The translations under genes and the position numbers were made by a program. DNA of 64,000 nt from NCBI RefSeq assembly GCF_018139985.1, contig NZ_JAGSOU010000009.1, forward strand, positions 1-64,000, read 5' to 3'. This DNA is from Actibacterium sp. MT2.3-13A. GTDB lineage: Bacteria; Pseudomonadota; Alphaproteobacteria; Rhodobacterales; Rhodobacteraceae. The notes beneath the pieces are model-generated. The model searched no databases and was not told the DNA's origin. It worked only from the letters and a program-made list of their open reading frames with translations. Below are positions 46,451 through 55,448 of the stretch, piece after piece (position 1 is the first letter of the stretch; each line of letters opens with the position of its first letter).

Positions 46451-47584
46451 TCACAGCCCCTCGTGGAATTCCTCGATCAGTTGCCGCACCATGGCGCGCT
46501 GCGCTTCCTTGCGGCTCTGCCCTGCGGCGCGGGCCGACCGGAACGCGGCGCGCTGGCGCTCGGCCGAGGTGCCGGTCCTCACGATGTCGCGCGCGGCCGC
46601 GACCTCGGCCGCGCATCCCAGCGCCGCGGCATCTTCGGCGATCAGCTCCAGCATCTCCTCCAGCAGATCGGCCACGGGGCGGATCTCGCGCCTGCCGAAA
46701 TCGATCAACCCCTCGGTCAGGCCGTAACGCTCCGCCCGCCAGCGGTTCTCGGCGATCAGGAAATTGTCGTGCAGCCGCCAGCGCTGGTTCTGGCGCGACA
46801 GGCGATAGAGCATCCGTATCAGGCATTGCGTCAGCGCGGCCAGCGACAGCGCGTCCTCCAGCCGCGGCGAGACATCGCAGATCCGCGTTTCGAGGGTCGG
46901 GAACCGGGCCGAGGGGCGCAGGTCCCACCAGATCTTGGTGGCGTCCTCGATCAGGCCGAGATCGACCAGCACCCCGACCGAGCGCTCGTATTCGCCCCAA
47001 CTGGCGAAGCGCGGCGGCAGCCCGGTGCGGGGCAGGTTTCCGAACACCGTCAGCCGGAACGAACTGAGCCCCGTATCCTCGCCCTGCCAGAACGGCGATG
47101 AGGTGGAGAGCGCCAGCAGATGCGGCAGGAAATAACCGAGCTGGTTCATCAGGTCGATCCGCAGGTCGGGATCGGCGATGCCGACATGGACATGCATCCC
47201 GCAGATCAGCATCCGCCGGGCGACGCCGGCGAGATCCCGGTAGAGCGCGTTGTAGCGCTCCTTGTCGGTGTGATGCTGCGCCTTCCACCTGCCGAACGGG
47301 TGGCAGGAGGCGGCGATCGGCGCCAGCCCATGACGGCGCGCGATGCGGGAGACGGTCGCGCGCAGGTGCCTGAGGTCCTCGCGCGCCTCGGCGATGTCGC
47401 GGCAGACGCGGGTGCCGATCTCGACCTGGCATTGCAGGAACTCGGCGCTGAACTGGCCCTCCAGCGCGGCGCCGGCCTCCTCCATCAGCTTCGGCGGGGC
47501 CTCGGCCAGGTCGCAGCTTTCGAGATCGACGAGCAGGTATTCCTCTTCGATCCCGAGGGTGAAGTTGTTCTCCGTGATGGGCAT
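46451..47584 (-). CDS. YbdK-family carboxylate-amine ligase
   Basis: A 377-residue ATP-dependent ligase of the glutamate-cysteine ligase 2 group. The opening [49 protein letters not shown] and [10 protein letters not shown] are conserved YbdK blocks that build the glutamate and ATP sites. Its true substrates are not established; E. coli YbdK has only weak gamma-glutamylcysteine synthetase activity. ATG 47584 is the natural start; the frame stays open upstream only as the shadow of the divergent YkgJ-type gene. The 289-base gap before the L,D-transpeptidase gene holds nothing I recognise. Confidence 0.88.
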   Translation of the reverse strand: MPITENNFTLGIEEEYLLVDLESCDLAEAPPKLMEEAGAALEGQFSAEFLQCQVEIGTRVCRDIAEAREDLRHLRATVSRIARRHGLAPIAASCHPFGRWKAQHHTDKERYNALYRDLAGVARRMLICGMHVHVGIADPDLRIDLMNQLGYFLPHLLALSTSSPFWQGEDTGLSSFRLTVFGNLPRTGLPPRFASWGEYERSVGVLVDLGLIEDATKIWWDLRPSARFPTLETRICDVSPRLEDALSLAALTQCLIRMLYRLSRQNQRWRLHDNFLIAENRWRAERYGLTEGLIDFGRREIRPVADLLEEMLELIAEDAAALGCAAEVAAARDIVRTGTSAERQRAAFRSARAAGQSRKEAQRAMVRQLIEEFHEGL

Positions 47585-47770
47585 CGCCGCGCCGTCCCCG
47601 CCTTGTCGCGCCAAGCAAAGCAGAGCGGCGCGGCCACGGCAAGCGGGGCGCGCGCCATCGCCCCGCGAAAACGCCTCTTGCCGCGGCGCCCCGCGCGCTC
47701 TAGATGCGCCGCAGCGCCGTGACCGGAGGCATCGTGCCGGGGCCGGGCGGCGGCTTTCTGGACAAAGAAG

Positions 47771-48187
47771 ATGACAGAGACTTTGGACTGCACGGCGTGC
47801 GGGGCCTGCTGTTTCGGCGGGCACGACCGCTATATCGTGCTGCTGCCCGAGGACGCGGCGCGCGCCGTTCCGGCCGCCGCCACCCAGGAGATCGAGGGGC
47901 GGCGCTACATGAGGATGTCGGGCGGGCATTGCGCGCAACTGATCCGCACGGAGGAGGAGCGGCTGGTCTGCGGAATCTACGCCGAGCGCCCCACCGCCTG
48001 CCGCGCCTTCCGCGCCGGCAGCTTCGAATGCCTCAAGGCGCGCCAGCATCGCGGCGCGCTGGCCGAGGCGATGCGGCGCGGATCGCTGCCCGTCGCGCCC
48101 GCCGCCGCGGCGGCGATCGAGGCGCCGGAGCTGCCCCCGGCCCATATCCTCGACCCGGCGCCGGGGCGGTGGCGGCCCGAGGCCTGA
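47771..48187 (+). CDS. YkgJ-family cysteine-cluster protein
   Basis: A 138-residue protein with two cysteine groups, [12 protein letters not shown] near the start and [25 protein letters not shown] in the middle. This is the spacing of the YkgJ/UPF0153 zinc- or iron-chelating family. It may bind an Fe-S cluster or zinc; its role is unknown. It is transcribed divergently from the YbdK ligase gene and ends before a perfect bidirectional terminator shared with mmsA. Confidence 0.82.
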   Translation: MTETLDCTACGACCFGGHDRYIVLLPEDAARAVPAAATQEIEGRRYMRMSGGHCAQLIRTEEERLVCGIYAERPTACRAFRAGSFECLKARQHRGALAEAMRRGSLPVAPAAAAAIEAPELPPAHILDPAPGRWRPEA

Positions 48188-48197
48188 GCGAAAACGA

Positions 48198-48227
48198 GAA
48201 AGCCCCGGCGCGGCGGCCGGGGCTTTC
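48198..48227. terminator. Bidirectional terminator
   Basis: GAAAGCCCCGGC (48198-48209) pairs perfectly with GCCGGGGCTTTC (48216-48227) between the convergent YkgJ-type and mmsA genes; A and T flanks give short U tails both ways. Confidence 0.8.
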
Positions 48228-48247
48228 CTGTTCCTGCGGGCTGAGGA

Positions 48248-49747
48248 TCAGTCCATCTGCTTGAAGGCGAATTCGCCGCCTTCCTTGATCCCCGAGAACC
48301 AGCGCGCGGTGACCGTCTTGGTCTTGGTGTAGAAGCGGAAGGCATCGGGACCGTACTGGTTGAGGTCGCCGAAGGCCGACTTCTTCCAGCCGCCGAAGGT
48401 GAAGTAGGACAGCGGCACCGGGATCGGGAAGTTGATGCCGACCATGCCGACATTCACCTTCGAGGCGAAGTCGCGCGCGGTGTCGCCATCGGCGGTGTAG
48501 ATCGAGGTGCCGTTGCCGTACTGGTTCTTCATGATGAGGTTAAGCGCCTCGTCATAGCTCTTGGCGCGGACCGTCGACAGCACCGGGCCAAAGATCTCTT
48601 CCTTGTAGATCTCCATGTCCGGGGTGACGTTGTCGAACAGGCTCGGGCCCACGAAGAAGCCGTTCTCGTAGCCCTGCATCTGGAAGCCGCGGCCGTCGAG
48701 GACCAGCTTGGCGCCCTGCTCGACGCCGCTGTCGATCAGCCCTTCGATGCGGGCCTTTGCGGCGGCGGTGATGACGGGGCCGTAATCCACGTCCTCGCCG
48801 GCGGTGTAGGGGCCGACCTTGAGCTTCTCGATGCGCGGCACGAGCTTCTCGATCAGCTTGTCTGCGGTTTCCTCGCCGACCGGAACCGCGACCGAGATCG
48901 CCATGCAGCGCTCGCCGGCGGCGCCGTAGCCTGCGCCCACCAGCGCGTCGGCGGCCTTATCGAGGTCGGCGTCGGGCATGATGATCATGTGGTTCTTGGC
49001 GCCGCCGAAGCACTGGGCGCGCTTGCCGTTGGTGGCGGCGCGGCCATAGATGTACTGCGCGATCGGGGTCGAGCCGACGAAGCCCACGGCCTGGATGGTC
49101 TCATTGTCGAGGATCGCGTCCACCGCTTCCTTGTCGCCGTTGACGACCTGCAGCAGCCCGTCGGGCAGGCCGGCCTCTTTCAGCAGTTCGGCCAGCATGA
49201 TCGAGGTCGAGGGGCAGCGCTCGGACGGTTTCAGGATCATGGCGTTGCCCGACACCAGCGCCGGGGCCATTTTCCACAGCGGGATCATGGCGGGGAAGTT
49301 GAACGGCGTGATGCCGGCCACCACGCCCAGCGGCTGGCGCATCGAGTAGAGGTCGATGCCGGGGCCGCCGCTGTCCATGAACTCGCCCTTCAGCATGTGC
49401 GGCGCGCCCATGCAGACCTCGACCACTTCGAGGCCGCGCTGCACGTCGCCGCGGGCGTCGGGCAGGGTCTTGCCGTGTTCGCGGCTGACCAGCTCGGCCA
49501 GCTGGTCCATGTTCTGGTTGATCAGGTCGGCGAAGCGCATCATGACGCGGGCGCGGCGCTGCGGGTTGGTGGCGGCCCATGCCGGCTGCGCCTCGGCGGC
49601 CTTGGCGATGATCGCGTCGATCTCGTCCTTCGAGGCCAGCGGCACCTTGGCCTGCACCTCGCCGGTGGCGGGGTTGAAGACATCGGCAAAGCGGCCGGAC
49701 GTGCCCGCGACCTTCTCGCCGTTGACGTAATGGGTAAGCTCTTGCAT
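48248..49747 (-). CDS. mmsA: CoA-acylating methylmalonate-semialdehyde dehydrogenase
   Basis: A 499-residue aldehyde dehydrogenase that turns methylmalonate semialdehyde into propionyl-CoA, the last step of valine catabolism here. It has GVVAGITPFNFPAMIPLW, the nucleotide loop GFVGSTPIAQYIY and the catalytic cysteine in GERCMAISVAV. Asparagine replaces the usual general-base glutamate in FGGAKNHMIIMPDAD, as expected for the CoA-dependent MmsA type. ATG 49747 follows GGGAGGAT. It is separated from mmsB by five genes but belongs to the same pathway, and a LysR gene diverges from its promoter. Confidence 0.94.
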   Translation of the reverse strand: MQELTHYVNGEKVAGTSGRFADVFNPATGEVQAKVPLASKDEIDAIIAKAAEAQPAWAATNPQRRARVMMRFADLINQNMDQLAELVSREHGKTLPDARGDVQRGLEVVEVCMGAPHMLKGEFMDSGGPGIDLYSMRQPLGVVAGITPFNFPAMIPLWKMAPALVSGNAMILKPSERCPSTSIMLAELLKEAGLPDGLLQVVNGDKEAVDAILDNETIQAVGFVGSTPIAQYIYGRAATNGKRAQCFGGAKNHMIIMPDADLDKAADALVGAGYGAAGERCMAISVAVPVGEETADKLIEKLVPRIEKLKVGPYTAGEDVDYGPVITAAAKARIEGLIDSGVEQGAKLVLDGRGFQMQGYENGFFVGPSLFDNVTPDMEIYKEEIFGPVLSTVRAKSYDEALNLIMKNQYGNGTSIYTADGDTARDFASKVNVGMVGINFPIPVPLSYFTFGGWKKSAFGDLNQYGPDAFRFYTKTKTVTARWFSGIKEGGEFAFKQMD

Positions 49748-49799
49748 CGGATCCTCCCGTACTGCGTTCGCGCGGAGAATAGCCTTGCATTTTTCCGGG

Positions 49800-49824
49800 C
49801 AAAAGGGCCAGTTTCTCAAAAGGG
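49800..49824. repeat. Direct repeat in the mmsA-LysR divergent promoter
   Basis: CAAAAGGG occurs at 49800-49807 and 49817-49824, 17 bases apart, in the 101-base gap between mmsA and the LysR gene. A nearby CCTTGCATTTTT also forms an imperfect inverted repeat with GCAAAAGG. This could be the LysR-type binding region. Confidence 0.4.
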
Positions 49825-49848
49825 TTTTGCGGAATTTCTGGTGCCGGG

Positions 49849-50748
49849 ATGGATCTGAACTGGGACGACATGCGGGTTTTCCTTGCCGTGGCGCGCGAGG
49901 AGAGCCTTTCGGGCGCGGGGCGGGTGTTGAAGAACGATCCGGCCACCGTCGGCCGCCGCGTGCAGCGGCTGGAGGAGGCGCTGGGGGTCACGCTGTTCGC
50001 GAAATCGCCGCAGGGCTACGCGCTGACCGCCGAGGGCGAGCGCCTTCTGGCCCGCGCCGAGCAGGCCGAACAATCCATCGCGCTGGCGCTGGAGGAAACC
50101 CAGGGGCAGGCGGGGCAGCTCTCGGGGACGGTCCGTATCGGGGCGCCGGACGGCTGCGCCAACTACCTGCTGCCGCAGGTCTGCGCGGCGATCTGCGACG
50201 CCCATCCCGGGCTGGAGGTGCAGATCGTGGCGCTGCCGAGGGTGTTCAACCTGACCAAGCGCGAGGCCGACATGGCGATCGCGGTCAGCCCGCCCTCGAC
50301 CGGGACACGGCTGACGGTTCAGAAGATCACCGATTACCACCTGCATCTGGCCGCCGCCGACAGCTACCTGCGTCGGAGTCCGCCGATCGCAAGCCTCGCC
50401 GATCTGAAGGCGCACCGGCTGATCGGCTACATCCCCGACATGATCTTCGACAAGGAACTGGACTATCTCTCCGAGATCGGGGCGGAGCGGGCGGATTTCG
50501 CCTCCAACTCGGTTTCGGTTCAGTTCAACTGGATCCGGCAGGGGACCGGCGTGGGGATCGTCCACGACTTCGCCATTCCCGCCGCGCCGGGCCTGCGCAA
50601 GGTGCTGGCGGACGCGCTGTCGCTGACCCGCAGCTTCTACCTGATCCGGCACGGCGACGACCGCAAGGTGGAGCGGCTGAACCGCTTTTCCCAGGCGCTG
50701 TGCGACGGGCTGCGCGCCGAGGTGGCGCGGCTGGAGGCGCTGACCTGA
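49849..50748 (+). CDS. LysR-family transcriptional regulator
   Basis: A 299-residue regulator. The winged helix (residues 1-65) reads MRVFLAVAREESLSGAGRVLKNDPATVGRRVQRLEEALGV, typical of LysR but with the variant ATVGRR in place of SAVSRQ in the recognition helix. The C-terminal periplasmic-binding-like effector domain follows. It diverges from mmsA with 101 bases between, so it probably controls valine catabolism; the inducer might be a pathway intermediate. Both points are inference from position. Confidence 0.9.
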   Translation: MDLNWDDMRVFLAVAREESLSGAGRVLKNDPATVGRRVQRLEEALGVTLFAKSPQGYALTAEGERLLARAEQAEQSIALALEETQGQAGQLSGTVRIGAPDGCANYLLPQVCAAICDAHPGLEVQIVALPRVFNLTKREADMAIAVSPPSTGTRLTVQKITDYHLHLAAADSYLRRSPPIASLADLKAHRLIGYIPDMIFDKELDYLSEIGAERADFASNSVSVQFNWIRQGTGVGIVHDFAIPAAPGLRKVLADALSLTRSFYLIRHGDDRKVERLNRFSQALCDGLRAEVARLEALT

Positions 50749-50826
50749 GGCCGGCCAGCGCGCACCGAACTTGACAAAATGTCGCACTCCGGGTGACGCT
50801 GAAAGCACAGCCGAGGGAGGGCAGCC

Positions 50827-51261
50827 ATGCGTGTTCACCAGATTCTCAAGTCCAAGGCCGATGACGGGGTCGTCACCATCCAGCCCGGCGCCATCGTTTC
50901 CGAGGCGGCCGCGCTGTTGTCGGCGCGGCGGATCGGCTCGGTCGTGGTGTCGCCAGACGGCCGCAGCGTGGCCGGCATCCTGTCAGAGCGCGACATCGTG
51001 CGCGAGGTGGCCCGCCGCGGCACCGTCTGCCTGGCCAGCCCCGTCGAGGACATCATGACCCGCGAGGTCTCGGTCTGCGCGATGACCGACGGCGCCGACG
51101 AAATCCTGCAGAGAATGACCGAAGGCCGGTTCCGCCACCTGCCGGTGATGGAGGGCGAGACGATGGTCGGGCTGATCTCGATCGGCGACGTGGTCAAGGC
51201 GCGGCTGTCGGAACTGGCGATGGAAAAGGATGCCCTCGAAGGCATGATCATGGGGCATTAG
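50827..51261 (+). CDS. CBS-domain pair protein
   Basis: A 144-residue protein made of two CBS domains (about residues 8-65 and 75-132). Typical blocks are AALLSARRIGSVVVSPDGRSVAGILSERDIVREV and EILQRMTEGRFRHLPVMEGETMVGLISIGDVVKARL. CBS pairs bind adenine nucleotides or SAM and act as energy sensors; no effector domain is fused. ATG 50827 follows GGGAGGG. A TTGACA with a GACA-AAA-TGTC palindrome lies about 55 bases upstream, possibly the promoter, but no -10 is evident. Confidence 0.85.
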   Translation: MRVHQILKSKADDGVVTIQPGAIVSEAAALLSARRIGSVVVSPDGRSVAGILSERDIVREVARRGTVCLASPVEDIMTREVSVCAMTDGADEILQRMTEGRFRHLPVMEGETMVGLISIGDVVKARLSELAMEKDALEGMIMGH

Positions 51262-51287
51262 CCCCGCATTCCCCTTGCAAAGCAGCG

Positions 51288-51302
51288 CGCAATATTGTTG
51301 CG
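51288..51302. promoter_or_regulatory. CGCAA-N5-TTGCG palindrome, copy 2
   Basis: CGCAATATTGTTGCG lies 31 bases before the coaD start, just upstream of a -10-like CATAAT (51313-51318). It differs by one base from the element before the DUF924 gene at 31268-31282. Confidence 0.45.
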
Positions 51303-51332
51303 TGCCGCCAGACATAATGGAAGGGGACGCGC

Positions 51333-51830
51333 ATGCGCATCGGTCTGTATCCCGGCACCTTTGACCCGCTGACGCTGGGCCATGTCGATATCATCACCCG
51401 CGCCACGGCGCTGGTCGACCGGCTGGTCATCGGCGTTGCGATCAACCGCGACAAGGGCCCGCTGTTCACGCTGGAAGAGCGCGTGGCGATGGTCGAGGCC
51501 GAATGCGCCAAGCTGGCGGCGCGCAGCGGCACCGAGATCGTGGTGCATCCGTTCGAGAACCTGCTGATCGACTGCGCCCATGAGGTCGGGGCCAAGGTGA
51601 TCATCCGCGGCCTGCGCGCGGTGGCCGATTTCGAATACGAGTTCCAGATGGTCGGCATGAACCGGGCGCTCGACGATTCGATCGAGACGGTGTTCCTGAT
51701 GGCCGACGCGCGGCGCCAGGCGATCGCCTCGAAGCTGGTCAAGGAAATCGCCCGGCTGGGCGGGGACGTGTCGCGCTTCGTCACCCCCGAGGTCAACGAG
51801 GCGCTGCTGGGCAAGTTCGCCCGCTGCTGA
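51333..51830 (+). CDS. coaD: Phosphopantetheine adenylyltransferase
   Basis: A 165-residue nucleotidyltransferase that makes dephospho-CoA in coenzyme A synthesis. The nucleotide motif PGTFDPLTLGHVDII and the RGLRAVADFEYEFQM block are diagnostic, and the length is normal. It starts at ATG 51333 after GGAAGGGG. Its 3' end lies six bases from the convergent gap gene, with no terminator between. Confidence 0.95.
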   Translation: MRIGLYPGTFDPLTLGHVDIITRATALVDRLVIGVAINRDKGPLFTLEERVAMVEAECAKLAARSGTEIVVHPFENLLIDCAHEVGAKVIIRGLRAVADFEYEFQMVGMNRALDDSIETVFLMADARRQAIASKLVKEIARLGGDVSRFVTPEVNEALLGKFARC

Positions 51831-51836
51831 GGGCGC

Positions 51837-52838
51837 CTACAGGAACCTCGCCATGGCCGCCGCGGTGTCCAGCATCCGGCAGGAGAAGGCCCATTCATTG
51901 TCATACCAGGTGAGGATCCGGCACAGCGTGCCGTCGGTCACCCGGGTCTGGTCGGTCGCAAAGACCGAGCTGTGCGGCTCGTGGGTCAGGTCGACCGAGA
52001 CCAGCTTCTCCTCGGTCACGCCGAGGATCCCCTTCAGCGGCCCGGCGGCGGCGGCGCGGATCGCGTCGTTGATCTCCTCGGCGGTTGTCGGGCGCGGGGC
52101 GTCGAACGTCAGGTCGACCAGCGAGACATTGGGCGTGGGCACCCGCACCGCCACCCCGTCGATGCGGCCCTTCATCTCGGGCAGCACCACCGTCAGGGCC
52201 CGGGTGGCGCCGGTCGAGGTCGGCACCATCGACAACGCCGCGGCGCGCCCGCGATAGAGATCGCTGTGCAGCGCGTCCAGCGTCGGCTGGTCGCCGGTGT
52301 AGGAATGCACCGTGGTCATGAAGGCGCGCGCGATCCCGATCGCGTCGTTCAGCACCTTGACCACCGGCACCAGGCAGTTGGTGGTGCAGGACGCGTTGGA
52401 GACCACAAGGTCCGCGGCCGTCAGCCGGTCGTGATTCACGCCATAGACGACGGTCCTGTCCGCGCCCTCGGCCGGGGCCGAAACCAGCACCCGCCGGGCG
52501 CCGTTCGCGAGATGCACGGCGGCCTTTTCGCGGCTGGTGAACAGGCCGGTGCATTCGAGCACGATATCGACATCGCCCCAGGGCAGGCGCGACGGGTCGC
52601 GCTGCGCGGTGACCGCGATCCGGCCGCGGCCGACATCGAGGCTGTCGGCGCCGGTGGTCACCGTGCCGGGAAAGCGGCCATGCACCGAATCGTGACGCAG
52701 CAGATGCGCGAGGCTTTCGACCGGGCCGAGATCGTTGATCGCCACGACCTCGAGATCGCGGCGGTCCTGCTCGACCAGGGCGCGCAGGACGTTGCGCCCG
52801 ATGCGGCCGAAGCCATTGATGGCGAGTTTGACAGACAT
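51837..52838 (-). CDS. gap: Glyceraldehyde-3-phosphate dehydrogenase, paralogue 1
   Basis: A 333-residue glycolytic or gluconeogenic dehydrogenase. It has the NAD loop INGFGRIGRNVLRAL, the catalytic SNASCTTNCLVPV and the phosphate-binding MVPTSTGATRA. It lies tandem with a second gap gene on the same strand, separated by a small membrane-protein gene. Its motifs differ slightly from the second copy, so the two may prefer different cofactors or directions; the sequence alone does not settle which. Confidence 0.93.
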   Translation of the reverse strand: MSVKLAINGFGRIGRNVLRALVEQDRRDLEVVAINDLGPVESLAHLLRHDSVHGRFPGTVTTGADSLDVGRGRIAVTAQRDPSRLPWGDVDIVLECTGLFTSREKAAVHLANGARRVLVSAPAEGADRTVVYGVNHDRLTAADLVVSNASCTTNCLVPVVKVLNDAIGIARAFMTTVHSYTGDQPTLDALHSDLYRGRAAALSMVPTSTGATRALTVVLPEMKGRIDGVAVRVPTPNVSLVDLTFDAPRPTTAEEINDAIRAAAAGPLKGILGVTEEKLVSVDLTHEPHSSVFATDQTRVTDGTLCRILTWYDNEWAFSCRMLDTAAAMARFL

Positions 52839-52932
52839 GGCCGGGACTCTCCTTCGACACTCGGATGGTTGCTGCCGCGCGCGCGGTTTCGCTGCAACCT
52901 GCGCCAGCGCGGCGCAGAGTCAACACCGGTTT

Positions 52933-53076
52933 TCAGCGCCAGAAGGCGATATAAACGCGCAGGTCGGAGAGTTTCCGCGCCAGGAAGAGCGAATTGCTGA
53001 GATCGGCGAAGACATAATCCGCGCCCAGCGCCGCGACGATCACCAGGGCCAGGAATAGGGCGACCTTGTCACTCAT
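52933..53076 (-). CDS. 47-residue membrane protein between the gap genes
   Basis: A short open frame with a good start (ATG 53076) encoding MSDKVALFLALVIVAALGAD and then YVFADLSNSLFLARKLSDL and a Trp-Arg end. One membrane helix (residues 5-18) is followed by an amphipathic basic helix. It sits 34 bases behind the upstream gap stop on the same strand and reads toward the other gap gene. Position, strand and codon pattern look genuine; I believe similar tiny proteins occur here in related Rhodobacterales, but could not check. No function known. Confidence 0.6.
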   Translation of the reverse strand: MSDKVALFLALVIVAALGADYVFADLSNSLFLARKLSDLRVYIAFWR

Positions 53077-53110
53077 GCTATGGCGTGGGGGCACGGGGGC
53101 CCCCGTCTCC

Positions 53111-54115
<1,005 letters not shown>

Positions 54116-54187
54116 GCGCGCTCTCCAGGGATGTTGGGGTGGAAAGAGATTTTTGAACTCGCCTTGCCTATACCCACGCACATCCGC

Positions 54188-54216
54188 GGCGGAAAGGGCG
54201 AAAAACCCTTTCCGCC
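54188..54216. other. Perfect hairpin upstream of gap paralogue 2
   Basis: GGCGGAAAGGG (54188-54198) pairs with CCCTTTCCGCC (54206-54216) across a CGAAAAA loop. There is no U tail in the gap direction, so it may be an mRNA leader structure, or it may end the hpf transcript that reads this way. Confidence 0.6.
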
Positions 54217-54220
54217 AACA

Positions 54221-54254
54221 TGTTAGCGCAAAATATGTGCCGTTAGCGCGAACA
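54221..54254. promoter_or_regulatory. Two CceR-like operator boxes
   Basis: TGTTAGCGCAAAAT (54221-54234) and CGTTAGCGCGAACA (54241-54254) each resemble a LacI-type palindrome close to GTTAGCGCTAAC, which I recall as the site of CceR, the central-carbon regulator of Rhodobacter. Their centres are 20 bases apart, about 105-140 bases before gap paralogue 2. Confidence 0.55.
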
Positions 54255-54277
54255 TCCCGGCGCGACCGGACAGCGCG

Positions 54278-54829
54278 TCACGCCCGCACCGAGACATTCA
54301 CCGCGAAGGGGCCCTTTTCGCCGTCCATCAGGCTGAATTCCAGCTCGGAGAGGATGTCCAGCTTCTCCCAGTCGTCGCGCACCACGCTGTCGCGCTGAAA
54401 ATAGACCTCGGAGCCGTCGGACATTTTGGCAAAGCCGTAACCCTCGTCGGGAAACAGCCGCACCACGGTGCCATAACGTTTCTCCGGATGATCCTTCACA
54501 TGGACGCCGCCCGATTTGCGGACGTGATCCTCGAGCTGGCGCTGCGCGGCATTGAAACTGTCGCGTACGGCGACGTTGAGCTCTTCGTGGGCGTTGATGT
54601 CGCCAGGCTTGCGGTTGGCGATGATCACGCCGCCGGGCACCTCCAGCTCGACCGCGACGTGGAAGAGATGCCCCTTGTGCCCGCGCTGGGTGGTCTTCTC
54701 GACCGTCACCCTGCAGGAGGTTATGCGATCGTAGAATCGCTCAAGCTTGTCGATCTTCTCGCGAATAATGTCCTCGATCGCGGGCGATCTATCGAGGCCG
54801 CGGAAGGTGATCTGCGGGTCTGTTTCCAT
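54278..54829 (-). CDS. hpf: Ribosome hibernation factor with cold-shock domain
   Basis: A 183-residue protein with two parts. Residues 1-105 are an S30AE/HPF domain (QITFRGLDRSPAIEDIIREKIDKLERFY and ELNVAVRDSFNAAQRQLEDHVR), which binds the 30S decoding region of idle ribosomes. Residues about 117-180 resemble a cold-shock domain: RYGTVVRLFPDEGYGFAKM, SDGSEVYFQRDSV, and GPFAVNVSV. Long HPFs normally carry a different dimerising tail, so this RNA-binding fold is notable. It lies 160 bases upstream of gap paralogue 2 on the same strand. Confidence 0.85.
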   Translation of the reverse strand: METDPQITFRGLDRSPAIEDIIREKIDKLERFYDRITSCRVTVEKTTQRGHKGHLFHVAVELEVPGGVIIANRKPGDINAHEELNVAVRDSFNAAQRQLEDHVRKSGGVHVKDHPEKRYGTVVRLFPDEGYGFAKMSDGSEVYFQRDSVVRDDWEKLDILSELEFSLMDGEKGPFAVNVSVRA

Positions 54830-54887
54830 GGTAAGCCCTCCTCAGGTGTCATCCCTGCAAGGCTCGCCGTTCGGGCGGTCGGAATCC

Positions 54888-54929
54888 ATGATCTGCGTCA
54901 AGGTGGGCGCGGGGTCTGATGCAGGTCAA
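54888..54929 (+). promoter_or_regulatory. Two FNR-like boxes before the DUF2267 gene
   Basis: ATGAT-CTGC-GTCAA (54888-54901) and CTGAT-GCAG-GTCAA (54916-54929) each keep the TGAT-N4-GTCAA core of FNR-family sites, eight of ten positions. Their centres are 28 bases apart and lie 58-92 bases before the start codon. Confidence 0.5.
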
Positions 54930-54986
54930 GGCGCGGCGCGCCGTTCCGTGGCCTCATGCGCCGAGGACAACGGGGAGGAACGCGTC

Positions 54987-55409
54987 ATGAGCGCCTTGGG
55001 ACTGAAGATCATCGACGATGCCGTGCAGGCCGCGAACGAATGGGTCAACGCGGTGAACGACGGCACGGGGTGGGAGAACAAGCAACGCGCCTACCGCCTG
55101 CTGCGGGCGGTGCTGCACGCGATCCGCGACCACCTGAACGTGGACGAGGCCGCGCAGCTGGCCGCGCAGTTGCCGGTGCTGATCCGCGGGATCTATTTCG
55201 AGGGCTGGAACCCGTCGAAGACGCCGGTGAGGATGCGCACCCGCGCGGCCTTCATCGATGCGGTGCAGCGCGATTTCGAGCCCGACCCGATGGGCGACGC
55301 GCCGGAGGCCATCGCGGCGGTGATGGCGGTGCTGCGCGCGCATGTCTCGGAGGGCGAGATGGAGGACGTCGAGACCGCCTTCACCGACGACATCCGCGAG
55401 CTGTTCTGA
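54987..55409 (+). CDS. DUF2267-family protein
   Basis: A 140-residue acidic helical protein. RAYRLLRAVLHAIRDHLNVDEAAQLAAQLPVLIRGIYFEGW is the defining DUF2267 segment; the family has no proven activity but is often linked to stress or anaerobic regulons. ATG 54987 follows GGGGAGGAA. Two FNR-like boxes upstream suggest oxygen or redox control. It ends before a GC hairpin shared with the convergent transketolase gene. Confidence 0.85.
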   Translation: MSALGLKIIDDAVQAANEWVNAVNDGTGWENKQRAYRLLRAVLHAIRDHLNVDEAAQLAAQLPVLIRGIYFEGWNPSKTPVRMRTRAAFIDAVQRDFEPDPMGDAPEAIAAVMAVLRAHVSEGEMEDVETAFTDDIRELF

Positions 55410-55412
55410 GCC

Positions 55413-55441
55413 GGGGGGCCGCGCGGGCGGCGCGGCCCCCC
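55413..55441. terminator. GC hairpin between convergent DUF2267 and tkt genes
   Basis: GGGGGGCCGCGC (55413-55424) pairs with GCGCGGCCCCCC (55430-55441) around a five-base loop. There is no U tract. Confidence 0.55.
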
Positions 55442-55448
55442 GCCGGCA

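Noticed and set aside
50771-50800. A complete promoter or FNR site at TTGACAAAATGTCG before the CBS-domain gene
   Set aside because: The -35-like TTGACA has no recognisable -10 at the right distance, and the right half does not match ATCAA or GTCAA.
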